DNA of 64,000 nt from Membranipora membranacea. Taxonomy: Eukaryota > Bryozoa > Gymnolaemata > Cheilostomatida > Membraniporidae. The stretch is taken from positions 23,495,387-23,559,386 of the forward strand of contig OU612069.1 of the NCBI GenBank assembly GCA_914767715.1, in the 5' to 3' direction. This document shows, piece by piece, positions 25,566-37,700 of the stretch. The notes beneath the pieces are model-generated. The model saw nothing but the letters and a program-made list of their open reading frames with translations, had not been told where the DNA came from and did not search any database. The position numbers and the translations under genes were made by a program. The stretch's first letter is position 1. Each line of letters starts with the position of its first letter.

Positions 25566-26484
25566 TTAATGAGTATGCACTTTTAAGATGGGAAATTCCT
25601 CACCACAGGAGAACCAATTATTTTGTTGGGTATCCCTTCCATCCAAATAGCTATTAGTATGGTTGAATTTATGAGCTTTGAGTGTCTCCAGAGTTGAACA
25701 GTTGTGATAATACGCTGGTTTGCCAGGTTTCTTCTTCTGGGTCTGGGCTATCTTATGAGCAGGGGTTCTTGTTTCTTTCACCCCTCCAGCCAACTCTGCA
25801 ATGTATTCTCCCCATACAATGTCAGCATTCCTGCATTTTAAACACCTGAACAGTTCATGGTATTCTATTCTGTCTTTTCCAGCATGCAGTTTGAAAACCC
25901 TTAACGCTTTCAAAGTGCCTTGTCATACCCTGTATATCTGAAGGGAGGAATCCTAGATGTGCGTTCATTAACACTATAGATGCATCAATCCAGGAATAAC
26001 AAACCAAGGTAGTGTTGCCTTCAACCTTTTCAAAGCACTTGTCACTAAGTGTGGATGTTGTTTTGGTCCTCTCATCACAATGTATTGGTAGAAGCTTTTT
26101 CAAATCCACGAACTCACCTTACCTAATCTTCCTTCGGCGCTAGTCTGACACTTGCTTTTTCCTCTGACAGGCTGGAACGTTCCCAAAAGCTCATCTAGGG
26201 CGAGAGGAACACCTTGATGTAGCTCCAATAATTTCCTCTTGTGACTCCACAGGATCTGCTGACCCACCTGTATCCTCCTCCTCTGGTGTAGACAAGGCAC
26301 TATCGTCCACTGCCAAAGACAAGGGCTCTGTAACTTTTCTAGCAGGAGCTTTACCTTTGGTAGATGTAGTAGCCTTACCAACCTTAGGTTTTTGTTGGGA
26401 CGTTCGGGCTTGGGCTAGAAGCCTTTTTGGTGGATTCCCGCAACATGAACCATGAGCAACAGTCATAGTCATAAACACTGGCAT
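25566..26484 (-). pseudogene. Degenerate coding block, unidentified (weak piggyBac-like resemblance)
   Basis: Three adjoining minus-strand frames: 26484-26100 is rich in Lys, Ala, Thr and Glu (low complexity, linker-like); 26109-25855 includes VCYSWIDASIVLMNAHLGF and a following SDIQGMTRHF; and 25913-25566 carries two CxxC-like pairs and a TQKKKPGKP basic stretch. The W-x-D-x-x-x-V spacing followed by an R-containing strand faintly recalls the segment of piggyBac-type transposases before the third Asp, but the GGVD hallmark is not seen. It could also be an old host gene. Frames shift twice, so it is likely not functional. Confidence 0.3.
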
Positions 26485-26489
26485 GGGTG

Positions 26490-28775
26490 TCGACTAATAC
26501 GGCATTTTCATTCTCTCTGACATTTATAATTATTATCAATTTCATTGTCTACCACCAGTTGTGGTATCGCATCGCCTGCCTGTACCAATGTTGGATTAAA
26601 TCGGTTATGTCATAATTCCTCCAGGCCTGTGTCCTGTCTCATAGCCACAAAAGATACTTGCATGTTTCTGAACTTGACTGTGGTCACAAAGATAGTGTTG
26701 CAAAAGCCTCTACCCTGCATTTAAAATGTCTTTGGTCATGTGATCTAAGCGGTCAGCAAGCTTTTTGGGGAGCACCAGTTGGCTAGGCCGTTCCCCGCTA
26801 CCAAAAGAACCATCAGATGGTAGGTGCTGGTCTGATCAACCTGTTGTTCAGCTAACTCAAGGCATGCGCCGCCTCGCCACAACCTTCTCAGCGAAATTAG
26901 GTCACATTTTCCCCAAACCATCTGCAATAGGGGAACAGTCGGCCCACATATTACACTATTAAAATGATATTTTATTAACTATTATTAACTTAATTGACCC
27001 AGTTTGCATCTGTGAAGGTAGATCACTGCAGTTCGCATTGCTCTTCCAACGTGTCTTCCCTAAATCTGTCATCTAATAGTCCACAAAGCACATCAGCAAA
27101 TCATCAGGATGCCATCACCTGAAGCCATACTTCATCACGGCATACACAAAACCAGACATGACGACTTGGACGTGAGCCTCACGATTTTCCCCCTTTTCTC
27201 AAGAATCTCATGCTCATCTCAGAACCTTCCCCCTCTCACCTGCTTCAACACCTTCTCTGCTGCATATAAAAGTTGTTTTGCCAATATGACATTAATTCCT
27301 TGTATCTCTCAAGTTTGTTGTTGTTTTGGTATGTTGATTTCCTGTGTAATCTTTTAGTGAGCCAGGTTTAAGTGATAAATTTGTCTCTAAGACTATAATT
27401 GGCAAGCACTATGTTCAGGGGCCAATAAACTATCAGCTTGCTTTGGTGATATATAACATGCTCTCTTAGTTCAGGGAAAATGCTCAGTATCTGCTCAAAG
27501 ATTGATTTCAGAATTCTGAATTTCCATAATAAAAGACATTATGATACGGTATGTGAGACACACAGTGTGTACAGCACAATAGAATACTATATTACTGGCA
27601 TTCTTACAGTTAGGCATTGTGAATGTAAACAAGCATCCATGTAACAAATTCATTATTTCTTTTAGTACTCTTTAATGTCTCAAGTGTTCATGTCTCACCA
27701 TTAAATATATATCATGTCTTATCAACCGTCTAGAGATGCATCTCCACTCTGCAACCACCTCACCATCATAACCCTCACTCTACATACCATGTTGTGTTAC
27801 AAACCCGCTAGTTACTGTTGGTACCAATTAACTCACATGACAGTGCAGAATTCACTTTCAGGCAGCAACTTCACATGCTCAATTATGGCAGCCTAGTATA
27901 ATTTGTTGGCCTATACCATGCACTAGGGGCTTCATATTTTACCCCAAAGAGCAGTTTTCACGCGCGATTTTGGTCCAAAACAGCAGTTTTCACGCCCGAT
28001 TTTTCCCCCTTTTCCTATTCCCACTCCAATTCCCCCTCAGGGGTTGGCAGGTCTGCACACAATGGTGATGTTGATCACTGTGAGAGCAGAGACCGACCTC
28101 AAGACATTGACAAAAAAGGGAAGGCTGTCTGCAAAGACGCAATCATGGAAATTGATAGACACTCTTCATTGGAGCGTAATAAAAGGTCAGCCATAGTCTA
28201 TTGTACTGACAAATATGTTTGTCTGGAAAAGATGCAGGCCAAGAAATATTGTCATGATATACCAGCTTGTTCATATTGGGCAACGGAAAATTATAGTATG
28301 CCAGGTACAACCACTCATCGCTCGGCTAGTAGGTAATACACCTGTAATTGGGTGAAGGCCAACTTGTTGCACCCATCCTCCAAAATAAAATGATTAGTAT
28401 GCTGATGACAAATGAGGCTGTAGCCAATTAAAAAGCACTGCTATCAGTGATATTGAACCCTTTTAATATTTTCAGGTGTATTTGCAATGGAAATTTATTG
28501 AATTAAAGTTTGAAATTATTTTTGTAAAATCATTTTTGGAAGTTCAATGCATACGGATTGTGTGCAAAATGCAATGGTCTTATATATGGGGCCACTAAAA
28601 AATTCTGACAACCAATTTTCAACCCATAGTCACCAATATGGAAGGCCAGGAGCATACCATCATTTTGAGTGGTCTGATTAAAGAATTGAAAGAACCTGAA
28701 GCAGGCCTATCGAGGTGACAAGTCAACATAGTTTGCATGTAAAGCAATGGGGAAATAAATAGAGGTGTTGGACCT
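26490..28775. other. No gene recognised; short local repeats
   Basis: At 27955-28015 the phrase CAGTTTTCACGC(G/C)CGATTTT occurs twice. Open frames here have no recognisable domain. The minus strand from 26960 to 26560 has exon-length open stretches that might extend the unidentified block at 25566-26484. Confidence 0.3.
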
Positions 28776-28780
28776 AAAAT

Positions 28781-28964
28781 TAGTACTAGCAGACAATTTG
28801 CACAATCAGCTGATTGCAGTAAATATAGCAACTTCAAAGGAAAAACATTATTCAGTGACGTGGCTGGGTAGGTTATTGAACATTTAAGGGTTGGTGACAT
28901 TGGTGGGCACCGGTAAGGTCGGGCAGGGGGGGGGGGGTGGGCTGGTGGCTTGTCCTGTATGAAC
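28781..28964. repeat. Direct repeat, copy 1 (about 184 bp)
   Basis: Runs from ACTAGCAGACAATTTGCACA to GGGCTGGTGGCTTGTCCTGT and matches 29941-30123 closely (roughly nine in ten bases by eye). This copy has an expanded G run at 28926-28937. Confidence 0.85.
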
Positions 28965-29084
28965 TAGGTTAACATAATCATATTGGTACTAAGAAGACAT
29001 GTGTTGGAAAAGAGTGCGGGGTTAGTTCAGCAACATGTCATTGTGTTGAACCCCAACTGTTGACACCTGATACCGCTTTTGACC

Positions 29085-29335
29085 CCAAAAAACCCACACT
29101 GCTAGATGTTAACCAACAAAACTTCAAGCTACAAACCCCAAAATGCGAGCTGCAAACCCCAAACTTCCTTCATGGTGCAAACCCCAAACTGTGAGCTGCA
29201 AACCCCAAACTGCGAACTGCAAACCCCAAATGTTGACCCCGAACCTGACCCCTAAACCCCAAAAGCTGACCCCAAAACCCCAAATTTGGCTCACATACCT
29301 CAGGCTGCCAACCCCAAACCCCAATACTACACCCC
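29085..29335. repeat. Degenerate minisatellite, ACCCCAAA-containing units
   Basis: About a dozen short units built on GCTGCAAACCCCAAACT with variable linkers. The strong C/A strand bias makes one strand G-rich. Translations of either strand are repetitive and show no domain, so I treat it as noncoding. Confidence 0.75.
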
Positions 29336-29940
29336 AATCCTCAATCAATATGACTATACCATCTCTTAACCTCATAAAACACTTCGTCTGGTGCTTACAG
29401 CACATGAATTTGTACCTGTCGGGCAAGTCCAGACTTGTTCTCTCTTCTTCTTTATAAGACTTTAACTAGATTTAAGTGTGTTGAATTAATGAGTGTCTCC
29501 TAGAATGCATTTTTGCAGGTCAAAACCCCACCCCATTACTCAATAAACACCTATATCTTCAGTCAATGGGTCATTATTTGAAGTTATCTCCCCGCTTGAC
29601 AAGGAAAAGTTACTTCCAAATGACATGTATACGTCACACTTTAGCTTAACATCTCTTCTGTCTTATGTCTGTACACAACCTGAGCCGTCGCTGCAGACTT
29701 TGCCGATGATGGTCATGAACATTGTATATCTGTAAGCTGCAACCTAAGCAAGATACCATTTTAGAGACCAATAAGGGAGCAAAGCCTGACAAGGTGAGTT
29801 TTGAGGGCAACGGTCTTATGGTCAAATGGCCGTGGCCAGTCACGCTATGGATGGATCGCTTCCGATTTTCGCGCCATGCTAGCTTACCAACAGAGGTCTT
29901 ATATGACCAACTTTGAAGACCCGTTACCATCAGTCCGGTC

Positions 29941-30123
29941 ACTAATAGTAGCACTAGCAGACAATTTGCACATTCAGCTGATTGCAGTAAATATAGCAAC
30001 TTCAAAGGAAAAACATTATCCAGTGACCTGGCTGGGTAGGTTATGGAATATTTAAGAGTTGGTGACATTGGTGGGCACCGGTAGGGTTGGGAAGGGGGGA
30101 TGGGCTGGTGGCTTGTCCTGTAT
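29941..30123. repeat. Direct repeat, copy 2 (about 183 bp)
   Basis: Second copy of the sequence at 28781-28964, same orientation, about 1.16 kb away. The G run is shorter here. The two copies may be ends of a composite insertion or a local duplication. Confidence 0.85.
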
Positions 30124-30953
30124 ACCAATATTTCCCACTAGTTGGAGGCATAAGAGCAGGCGTGCCATCATCCTGTGCTAACTTACCAATTGCTCTATCA
30201 CCGGTGAGCTACGGTGAGGTTTAACTACTAATGAGGCGCCTCAAAACCAACAAAGCCACAATCAGTGATGAACCCGTGTTTGGGTAACTAAAGAAGCTGC
30301 AGAAAAGAAAGTTAACCTCTGACTATCAGCTACATCCCCATTCAAATTACTCAAATAATAATCAACCACTGCATTGGCCAGCATTCAACGTTGGCAACAG
30401 ACACCAATATTTATCCCAAACTGTATCATCATATAAGTAGGCAATCTATATGAGCTCAGGTAGGTAACAGGTATGAAGTAGGAAACTGTAACTTTTCAAA
30501 TTTTATATTTCTTTGCAACTTGTGGCAATAATTGAGAATAGAAGAGTAAAGAGACATTGGCAATAATGATAGTATGCTTTCTGCATTGACACCTACCATC
30601 ATAAGCTGTATATAATATAAAAATTTCAAGCATTCATATTTGAAAATCAAGTTAGTAAGAATGTGTTATCAGACAGTCACTCCTACATGAATGAGAGAGC
30701 CTCTCAGAAAAACAAACAAAAAGGTTTCGAAAATCACTTGGTTGTTTCAATTCCATATTATTTCAAAAATTCTTATTACAGAGGCAAAATGTTTTTTTTT
30801 ATGATTCTGTGTGACATGAAGGGAATCAAGTATAATCTATAAATCGCAGACAAAATTTAAACATATTATTAATACTGTCAAGTAGGTTGATACATTACAG
30901 GTTCTTAGGTTGAAAATTCAAAGGAACGACATCACCGTGCTGATAGTCATCAG
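30124..30953. other. 3' flank of the NHL/EGF gene
   Basis: This lies downstream of the stop codon of the minus-strand gene and should contain its 3' UTR. I did not find an unambiguous polyadenylation signal. Confidence 0.35.
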
Positions 30954-31757
30954 TTAAATAACGGTACAGGATGTTAGGGAAGCTGTGAACATCATGATTG
31001 AGAAGGTCTCACTCCTAAATGTTCCGATGCTTATCAGATGGTTGGTGGTATCAAAGGATCCGAGTACAGGGAAAACTGCACCTAATAAATAGAGACAGAA
31101 TTTCATAACATAACATGGTAATAACAGATGCTGTTTATATGGCTGATATTAATATAACAAGCCAATCATTATTTTTTAGCAACTCCCCCTTTAATTGTAA
31201 ATTACATCACGCAAACAAGGTGTATCAATGGATGTTTCTGTATTGAAACAAAAGCCTTTGTCTCAATTTTGGTTTGCCATCCGTTTGTGAAAAGCTAAAA
31301 TTACTATAAAATTGTTAAAACTCAATCATCATGTGCGTGGTGCATTAAGATTTTGTCATCAGTACTCACCAACTCTTGGAGTGGCTGAAAATAAAAGATG
31401 AAGAAGTGATATTGAACAGGAGAATTAAGTGTTTCAATCACTGAAAAAGGTATAAATGGAAAAACATTATAATACAACTAACTTGTGGCAAAAGAAAGTT
31501 ACCATTAGTACCTTCATCAGACTCACCACTCCTGCAATGACAAATTTGCTATTACATATTTTGAGCAACAATCTTTTCGATTCTAACCTTCATTTCATGA
31601 ATGAATCAAGTTTTTTTGCAATGAATTGTTGTGTACTTACAATCTGAGCAGGTTGGTCCGGACCAATCATCATCACAATGACAATTAAAACCAGATTCTA
31701 GGTCAAAACAGATTCCATGGCCACACGGGTTGCTCGCGCAAGCATTAACACCGATTC
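30954..31757 (-). CDS. Exons 20-22: third EGF-like domain, 15-nt microexon and C-terminal tail
   Basis: Exon 31757-31641 encodes a canonical EGF domain (NPCGHGICFDLESGFNC, then CDDDWSGPTC). Exon 31384-31370 is only 15 nt (acceptor TTTTCAG, donor GTGAGT) and keeps the phase. Exon 31081-30954 encodes the last 42 residues to TAA at 30956-30954. The tail ends in a modestly hydrophobic stretch (FSIMMFTASLTSCTVI), which might be a weak GPI signal but is too short and polar for a clear membrane helix. Confidence 0.75.
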
Positions 31758-34700
31758 CTACAGATTAATTATAAAATTTCCTCGATGAAAATAAATCTCT
31801 TAAATTATAATCAACTACTTTTTAATTCATCTACTGCTAATACGAAAAATAACATAATAAAAACTCGCAGAAACTGTAGCCAATTTTGTTGGTCTAAATG
31901 GCAGCTAAAATCATGGTAGGAAGGCCAATGTGAAGTCATGATGATGATTGACAGTGTACCTTTTGAAATCATGTGAGAATTTTTTAGAAAATATTCAAAT
32001 AAGCAACTTATATATCCTCTTACTATTTATTTCTCTTTTGAAAATTAAAAATCTCAATTAGGGGTCGTATCTGATCCTCACTTACTGAAACTGACTTTAT
32101 AAACCCTTCCATGTATGGAATAGTCAGACACCAATGCTGTAGTTGCAGTAAGCCACATTGCACTCTTCAGCTCCACCCATTTACATGTTGCAGCATTGTT
32201 TGTTTGTTTGTCGATACTAGGATAAGGTCCTGTAGAGTCCCTGCAAACTGACAAGCTTGTCCCTAAAAAAAAGTGTGATCTGTAAAGGTGTGCTATCAGG
32301 TGAGCTTTGGGTGTATTGGGGCAATATCATTATTTTTGTCGACATTGACCTAAAAAATGAGGAAATAAACCTGCATCGAATTCATTTCTCAATGGACCGA
32401 GCCTACTCTCATTTGATAATGAAGATAGTCAGATGCATGCAAAGATAACATGACAACGATTCATTGGTTTGTAAATAGTGAGTAAAAATGTTCGTACCAC
32501 TAGTTATATTATATATAACAACACTTCCTTTGCCATGGTCAGCTACCATTAAAATGTTACGGTAAATAGGATTGATATCAATGATTCCTCCCGCTCCGCC
32601 AAAAGTATTCGGCTGATTATAGTCAAAGTTATGGGTTGCCATATCATCTCTCTTTTCAAAGAACAGAGTTGAGTACGGCTTGAGGCTGTATCAGATAAGA
32701 AAAACACGTTTTTTATGCTTGATTTAAACCAGTGCTGTCAGTCTGATAAAGTTGAGAATGGAATCCTGTACATCCTAATTAAAACACAAACACACATGAA
32801 TACACACAGAATTCAATTACCAGCAGTAGTTGAATGTGACAGGATAATTGATAGCACTGTGGCATCATTTTAAATAGCATTTGTACACATATTGATGGTG
32901 TACATGGAAATTCATGAAGTTTGTAGAATAGCTCAAGATTTATTTCCTAGGCTATCTTTATCGCTACCATGAAAGTTATTATCACAACTGCCAATACTTT
33001 AATAAGACTGAGACTGATATTTCAGGAGGTTATGCGCATCCATCCTCAAAATTTTACAACAAATAATTGAGAACGTTGATTGATATAATGTGAAAGTAAG
33101 AAGGTCACTGACCAATTAGCCCAGTTAGGTTCTACGGTAGTAGCTTTATTGGAAAGAAAAACCTTCTCAATTTTTCTGGCTAAGTTTGTCCTCTCTTTAT
33201 CACTCTTTAACATATAAGTTTAGTATGAGATGCGAAAAATGTCAGAGCTTGGTCTTGTTAAGTTGGGAAATATATTTGGAAAATTCATGTTTATCAGGTC
33301 AGAATCAAAATATTTTTTTCACCTAAGCAAATGTCAAGAACCCAAAAATACTTTTATAGCCTTTATGTTCAAGACTCAAATTCCTGAACCTGTCCCTTTC
33401 CCGCATATTAAACTAAGACAAGAGTGCTTCATAGGTTTATAATATTTTTATTATTTGGAAATCCCTCCTTCAGAATGATGTAATGCCAGACCTCACATTG
33501 AAGCAATTAAACACTTTTTAACAAGCTGGAAATAGAAAGATTTTATTTTTAATTTTGGGGAAAAATCTATATCCTCTCCAATCTCGTGCTCAATTTATTG
33601 TAGTAATTGAGGTACTGTAACCGCCTCCATCATGTCATTATAAAGATGGCTCTCTTACGTCAAAATTTATCTAACCGAAAATCATTATATTATTGCTACT
33701 ATAAAAATGCTGAGAAGGCAGTTATAGTCTAAAATTTTACCATCAAGTTCATTTATTGTGTGAGGATAAGCTCACCTAGCGATTCTGAAGACAAATGGAA
33801 ACTTCGTATTTGTGGCTTTAACAACCCCCCACCGGAAATCGTATTTGGTGATTCCTGTCAATGAACACAGACGATTGTTTAGTAATGATACAATACAATC
33901 AAAACTGATCTCACCCAGTTCCAGGATTGAGGGTTTTTTGTTGTCAGTTAAAAAGTTCTGAATGAAAAAATGTGTACTATCTAATGTACACCAACAAGAA
34001 AGCATATTCAACTTGAGACATTGCAATATTACCATCCCTACACAAATCAGTATCAACCTTCATGAGGGAAATGATGTTCTCTACTTTTGCAGGTGGCATT
34101 ATGATAGCATCATAAACTAGCTTTGTTGCAAGATCATTCAAAGGTTAAGTTGAAACTTACCGTACGGTGTGTTCTGGAAAAACACGGGCCTGATATCATT
34201 ATACTGATATCTACCCGTCAACGACCCAGTAATATCCATTTGTTTTTCATAGAAGCTGGCCCATCCTCCAACCACATGTCTCTTTAGTGATCCAGACCAG
34301 TTGTATATGTAAATACCCTATATTGTAAAATATATCAGTATTTTCATGTGAATGATTCTGATGAGAGATATCGATGAGTAGAGTTATTATATATTATGAT
34401 TACTCTACAAACATTATCCATATGGCTCACTAATGCTATTACTTTATTTTGCATTCCTCATTTGTTAAATTGATTAATTCAAGAAAACTTTCTTAGATCA
34501 ATAAATTTATTGGTAAATTTTTCTCACAGTGTAAGAGGTCAAATATTGTAATTGCTATCTAGCTGTCGAGACCCACTGGAGGCCTCCAAAATTGAACTTG
34601 AATTTATGATCATGCTATCCTAACAATAATGATAAACTATCGGGTCATTTGCCTATGGTTAGCACAACTTCGAGCTTTCAATTTTTTAATAAATATATAT

Positions 34701-37700
34701 CATGGCCCGCAACTATCTTCAACTTGATGCGTATTTAATAATTTGTCAAAAACTCTAATGACCAACTATTCTTTTTACCTTACTGAAGTTAAAGGAAAAC
34801 TATTTTGTTTTTGTTTTATATAGATTGCAACATCAACTCACGAAAGGGCCCGAGAACACAAACGCTTTGGTAACAAACTCAATCATTGTCATGCCTGTCA
34901 CTCTTGTTTGGCTTCCATATTCGTTTAAGTTTAAAGTTCCATTTCCACATCGTCCGATTCCTACAGTCACAAAGCATATGCATGTGAACCAAACTAAAAT
35001 ATTTAAGGGCTAAGATGAGAAAAATTAGAAACAATTGATTATCTACATGTAGATCATGAACATCACGTATCGGAGGAAACAAATTTTGACAATAAGCGCT
35101 AAATGTATGAAGGAGAACAAAAAATTGTTTTTATTAACTTCAGTGCAAACTCATCACCAATCAACAGGTCCAAAGCTAGAATCTAAAAACGCATCATATT
35201 CACAATTTTAAAGCCTACCCAAGGACCACAGCATGTTATAGTCAGTCATAGTCTCACATTTGCATGGTATCTCATTTTTCTTCACATTTTCATGTCACAG
35301 TGAGCAAGTGATTTTTTCTCGTACTGCACATCCGGTCCACTGTGAAATCATAATGCAGAAAATGAGAGCCACCTTCCCTTATGGGAGGCACTCTTTCCAC
35401 CATCATTAATTCATACCAAGTCGAGCATTGAAAGTTTTTACCATGCTGATCCGACACAACTTAATTAAATGTAACTGCCTGACTCTAACATGCATTGGTC
35501 TTTGGCTTGTCTTTTATTTGCGTCTCATTTATAATGGCGGAATTTCATTAATATAATTATCATCTTTTATTATCAATTCACTGTATTTGCTTTTCCCTTT
35601 TGACTCTATACCTTAATAGAAGATTTGGCTTAATACACAAATGGCAAGGATCAAAAGCTAAACAACTTACCACACCAAGTTGTAACTTTAAGTGTATTAG
35701 ATAGGCTGAGCCGTCTTGCGCATGAGTTTGAATCAACAAAGTGTAACCATTTTCCATTCTTCTCCTGATATCCAAACATGGGTTTCACCATATGAGCATT
35801 GGCTCCGGTACCATCATCATATTTTGATGGCCCACGAGTTCTACTCAAGTTTCCTGCAAGTGCTGAAAGGAGAATAAATACTCTGATATGTACTGGTACA
35901 ATACCAAATATAGGCAGCAGTCTTTTGTTGCAAATAGATCCGCAGAGCTCCTGTCATCGATCAATAAACACCAACACTCACAACTCATTACTCATCAGGG
36001 AAACTTAATATTTGAGCAAATAACCATCTTAAAAGACCTTAACCTTATCGAAGAATATTCATATAGTTTGCTCTGCGAATCTTTTTGTTTGAGATCATTT
36101 ATAAAGATTTTTGCCCATTTTAATGTGGAACTTTTCAAGACAGCTGAAGCAATTTTTGACGAAACTGAGCAGCCAATGTGCCAAAGATCTGTGCAACGGT
36201 AGAGAACCTGCTAAGGAGTTTAACCCAATTGAATGAGCTCAATCATGATGAAGTTGTTTGATCTCAAAATTACATTGATGTCAGTTGATAGCCTTTGTTC
36301 CTTGATTTTGAGAGGTTTAGAGGTTGATTTGAACTGTTCTCATCCGATGTAAAAACACTAATGGGTTATGATTTTGTTGGTCGTTTGGAAGCGTAATGTC
36401 CTCGTTGAATATAAAAAGTGACACTGAAACTCCAATTTCAAAGACCTAACCAAATCCAACTAGTTTATCTTATACCTTACTTAGACCTTTTAGTTGAGTA
36501 AATAACAGGCAGAGTTATTACAACAGTAATAATGATATATGAAAGGTAAAAATAACAATCTGATTTTCTTTTTAATTTAGTTGATTGGATGAAATATGAG
36601 CAATGTTAAGAAATAAATCTGATGATATAAACACTAAACGTTACACAGGCTTATTTTCGTTATAAAGATAAATTCACAGAAAATTTCTTATAACTTGCTA
36701 TCAGTGAGATGATACATGGTTAGACATAAGTTCATCTTGTTTGTTTGAACGCCACATGTTGCATTGTCTAAATGTTAGTGTTCTTCTATCAGGGTCACAC
36801 AATCAATAGCAACTGACAAACAAAACTAGAAATGAACTGCAATCTTTAATTGACCAGCAACATCAATGCATCTCATGTGACAATGTTTTATGCTTGGTTC
36901 TGAGTAATATACAATGAATGTATATCTTGTTTCTTACAAACAAAGTTTTTCATTCTCCCGAGTCGATAGTATCCGATTTCACCCTCATTATTCCTTCCCC
37001 AATGTCTGTGACCAACGATCAACACAGATGGGTTATTTAGCATGTTCTGTAAAGAATAGAGCTCGAATTGATTTACAATGTGTGAGAAAAAAAATGCCAG
37101 ACTCAGAATCGGAATGCCCTATAATATTTTCCAGCACTGTAATAATGCTCTATAACATTTCTCCAGCACTATAACTACTGTATTCTAGGTATCTTATACT
37201 ATAATGTGTAAAGAAAATTGAGGAAAGATCAAGAGACTTTTTCTTTTTCTCTTACATTTTCAATAATTTGTAGTCTTGAATGTTTTTCTGATTAGTGCCG
37301 GAAAAACTTAATTTGAAATTAAAATAGATTTTTTGCATAACTATGAGGAATAATAGATCTTTGAGAAGAAAAAAACCGCCGAAAATGTAATGATATTTCC
37401 ATTATTATAGTAATCTGCAGAGGTAAAACTTGATGATGACCTGTGATGATCATTATGTTGGTTAATTTTAGTTATTATTGAAACAGAGGCATTCAAAGCT
37501 GACTGAAGACACTCCAAACATACTTTTACTTCTATGCACCTCAGGTGCTCCTTTCTGCTACTCACACTGCAGGCAGAAGGATCTTTTGTCACGGGAGGCA
37601 AATATTTGAAAAGTATGAGTTTTACAGAAATTGACAATCTGAGCTAGCCCAATATACCATGTTTTTGTCAAATGAATTCAATTGAAGAGTCTGTAAACTA

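Noticed and set aside
29124-29457. Proteins encoded by the ACCCCAAA array
   Set aside because: Both strands stay open because of the repeat composition. The translations are repetitive and domain-free.
37440-37640. Exon 13 of the NHL/EGF gene
   Set aside because: The cysteine pattern looked tempting, but splicing here would create a TGA at the next junction. The exon at 37046-36938 fits phase and similarity to exon 3.
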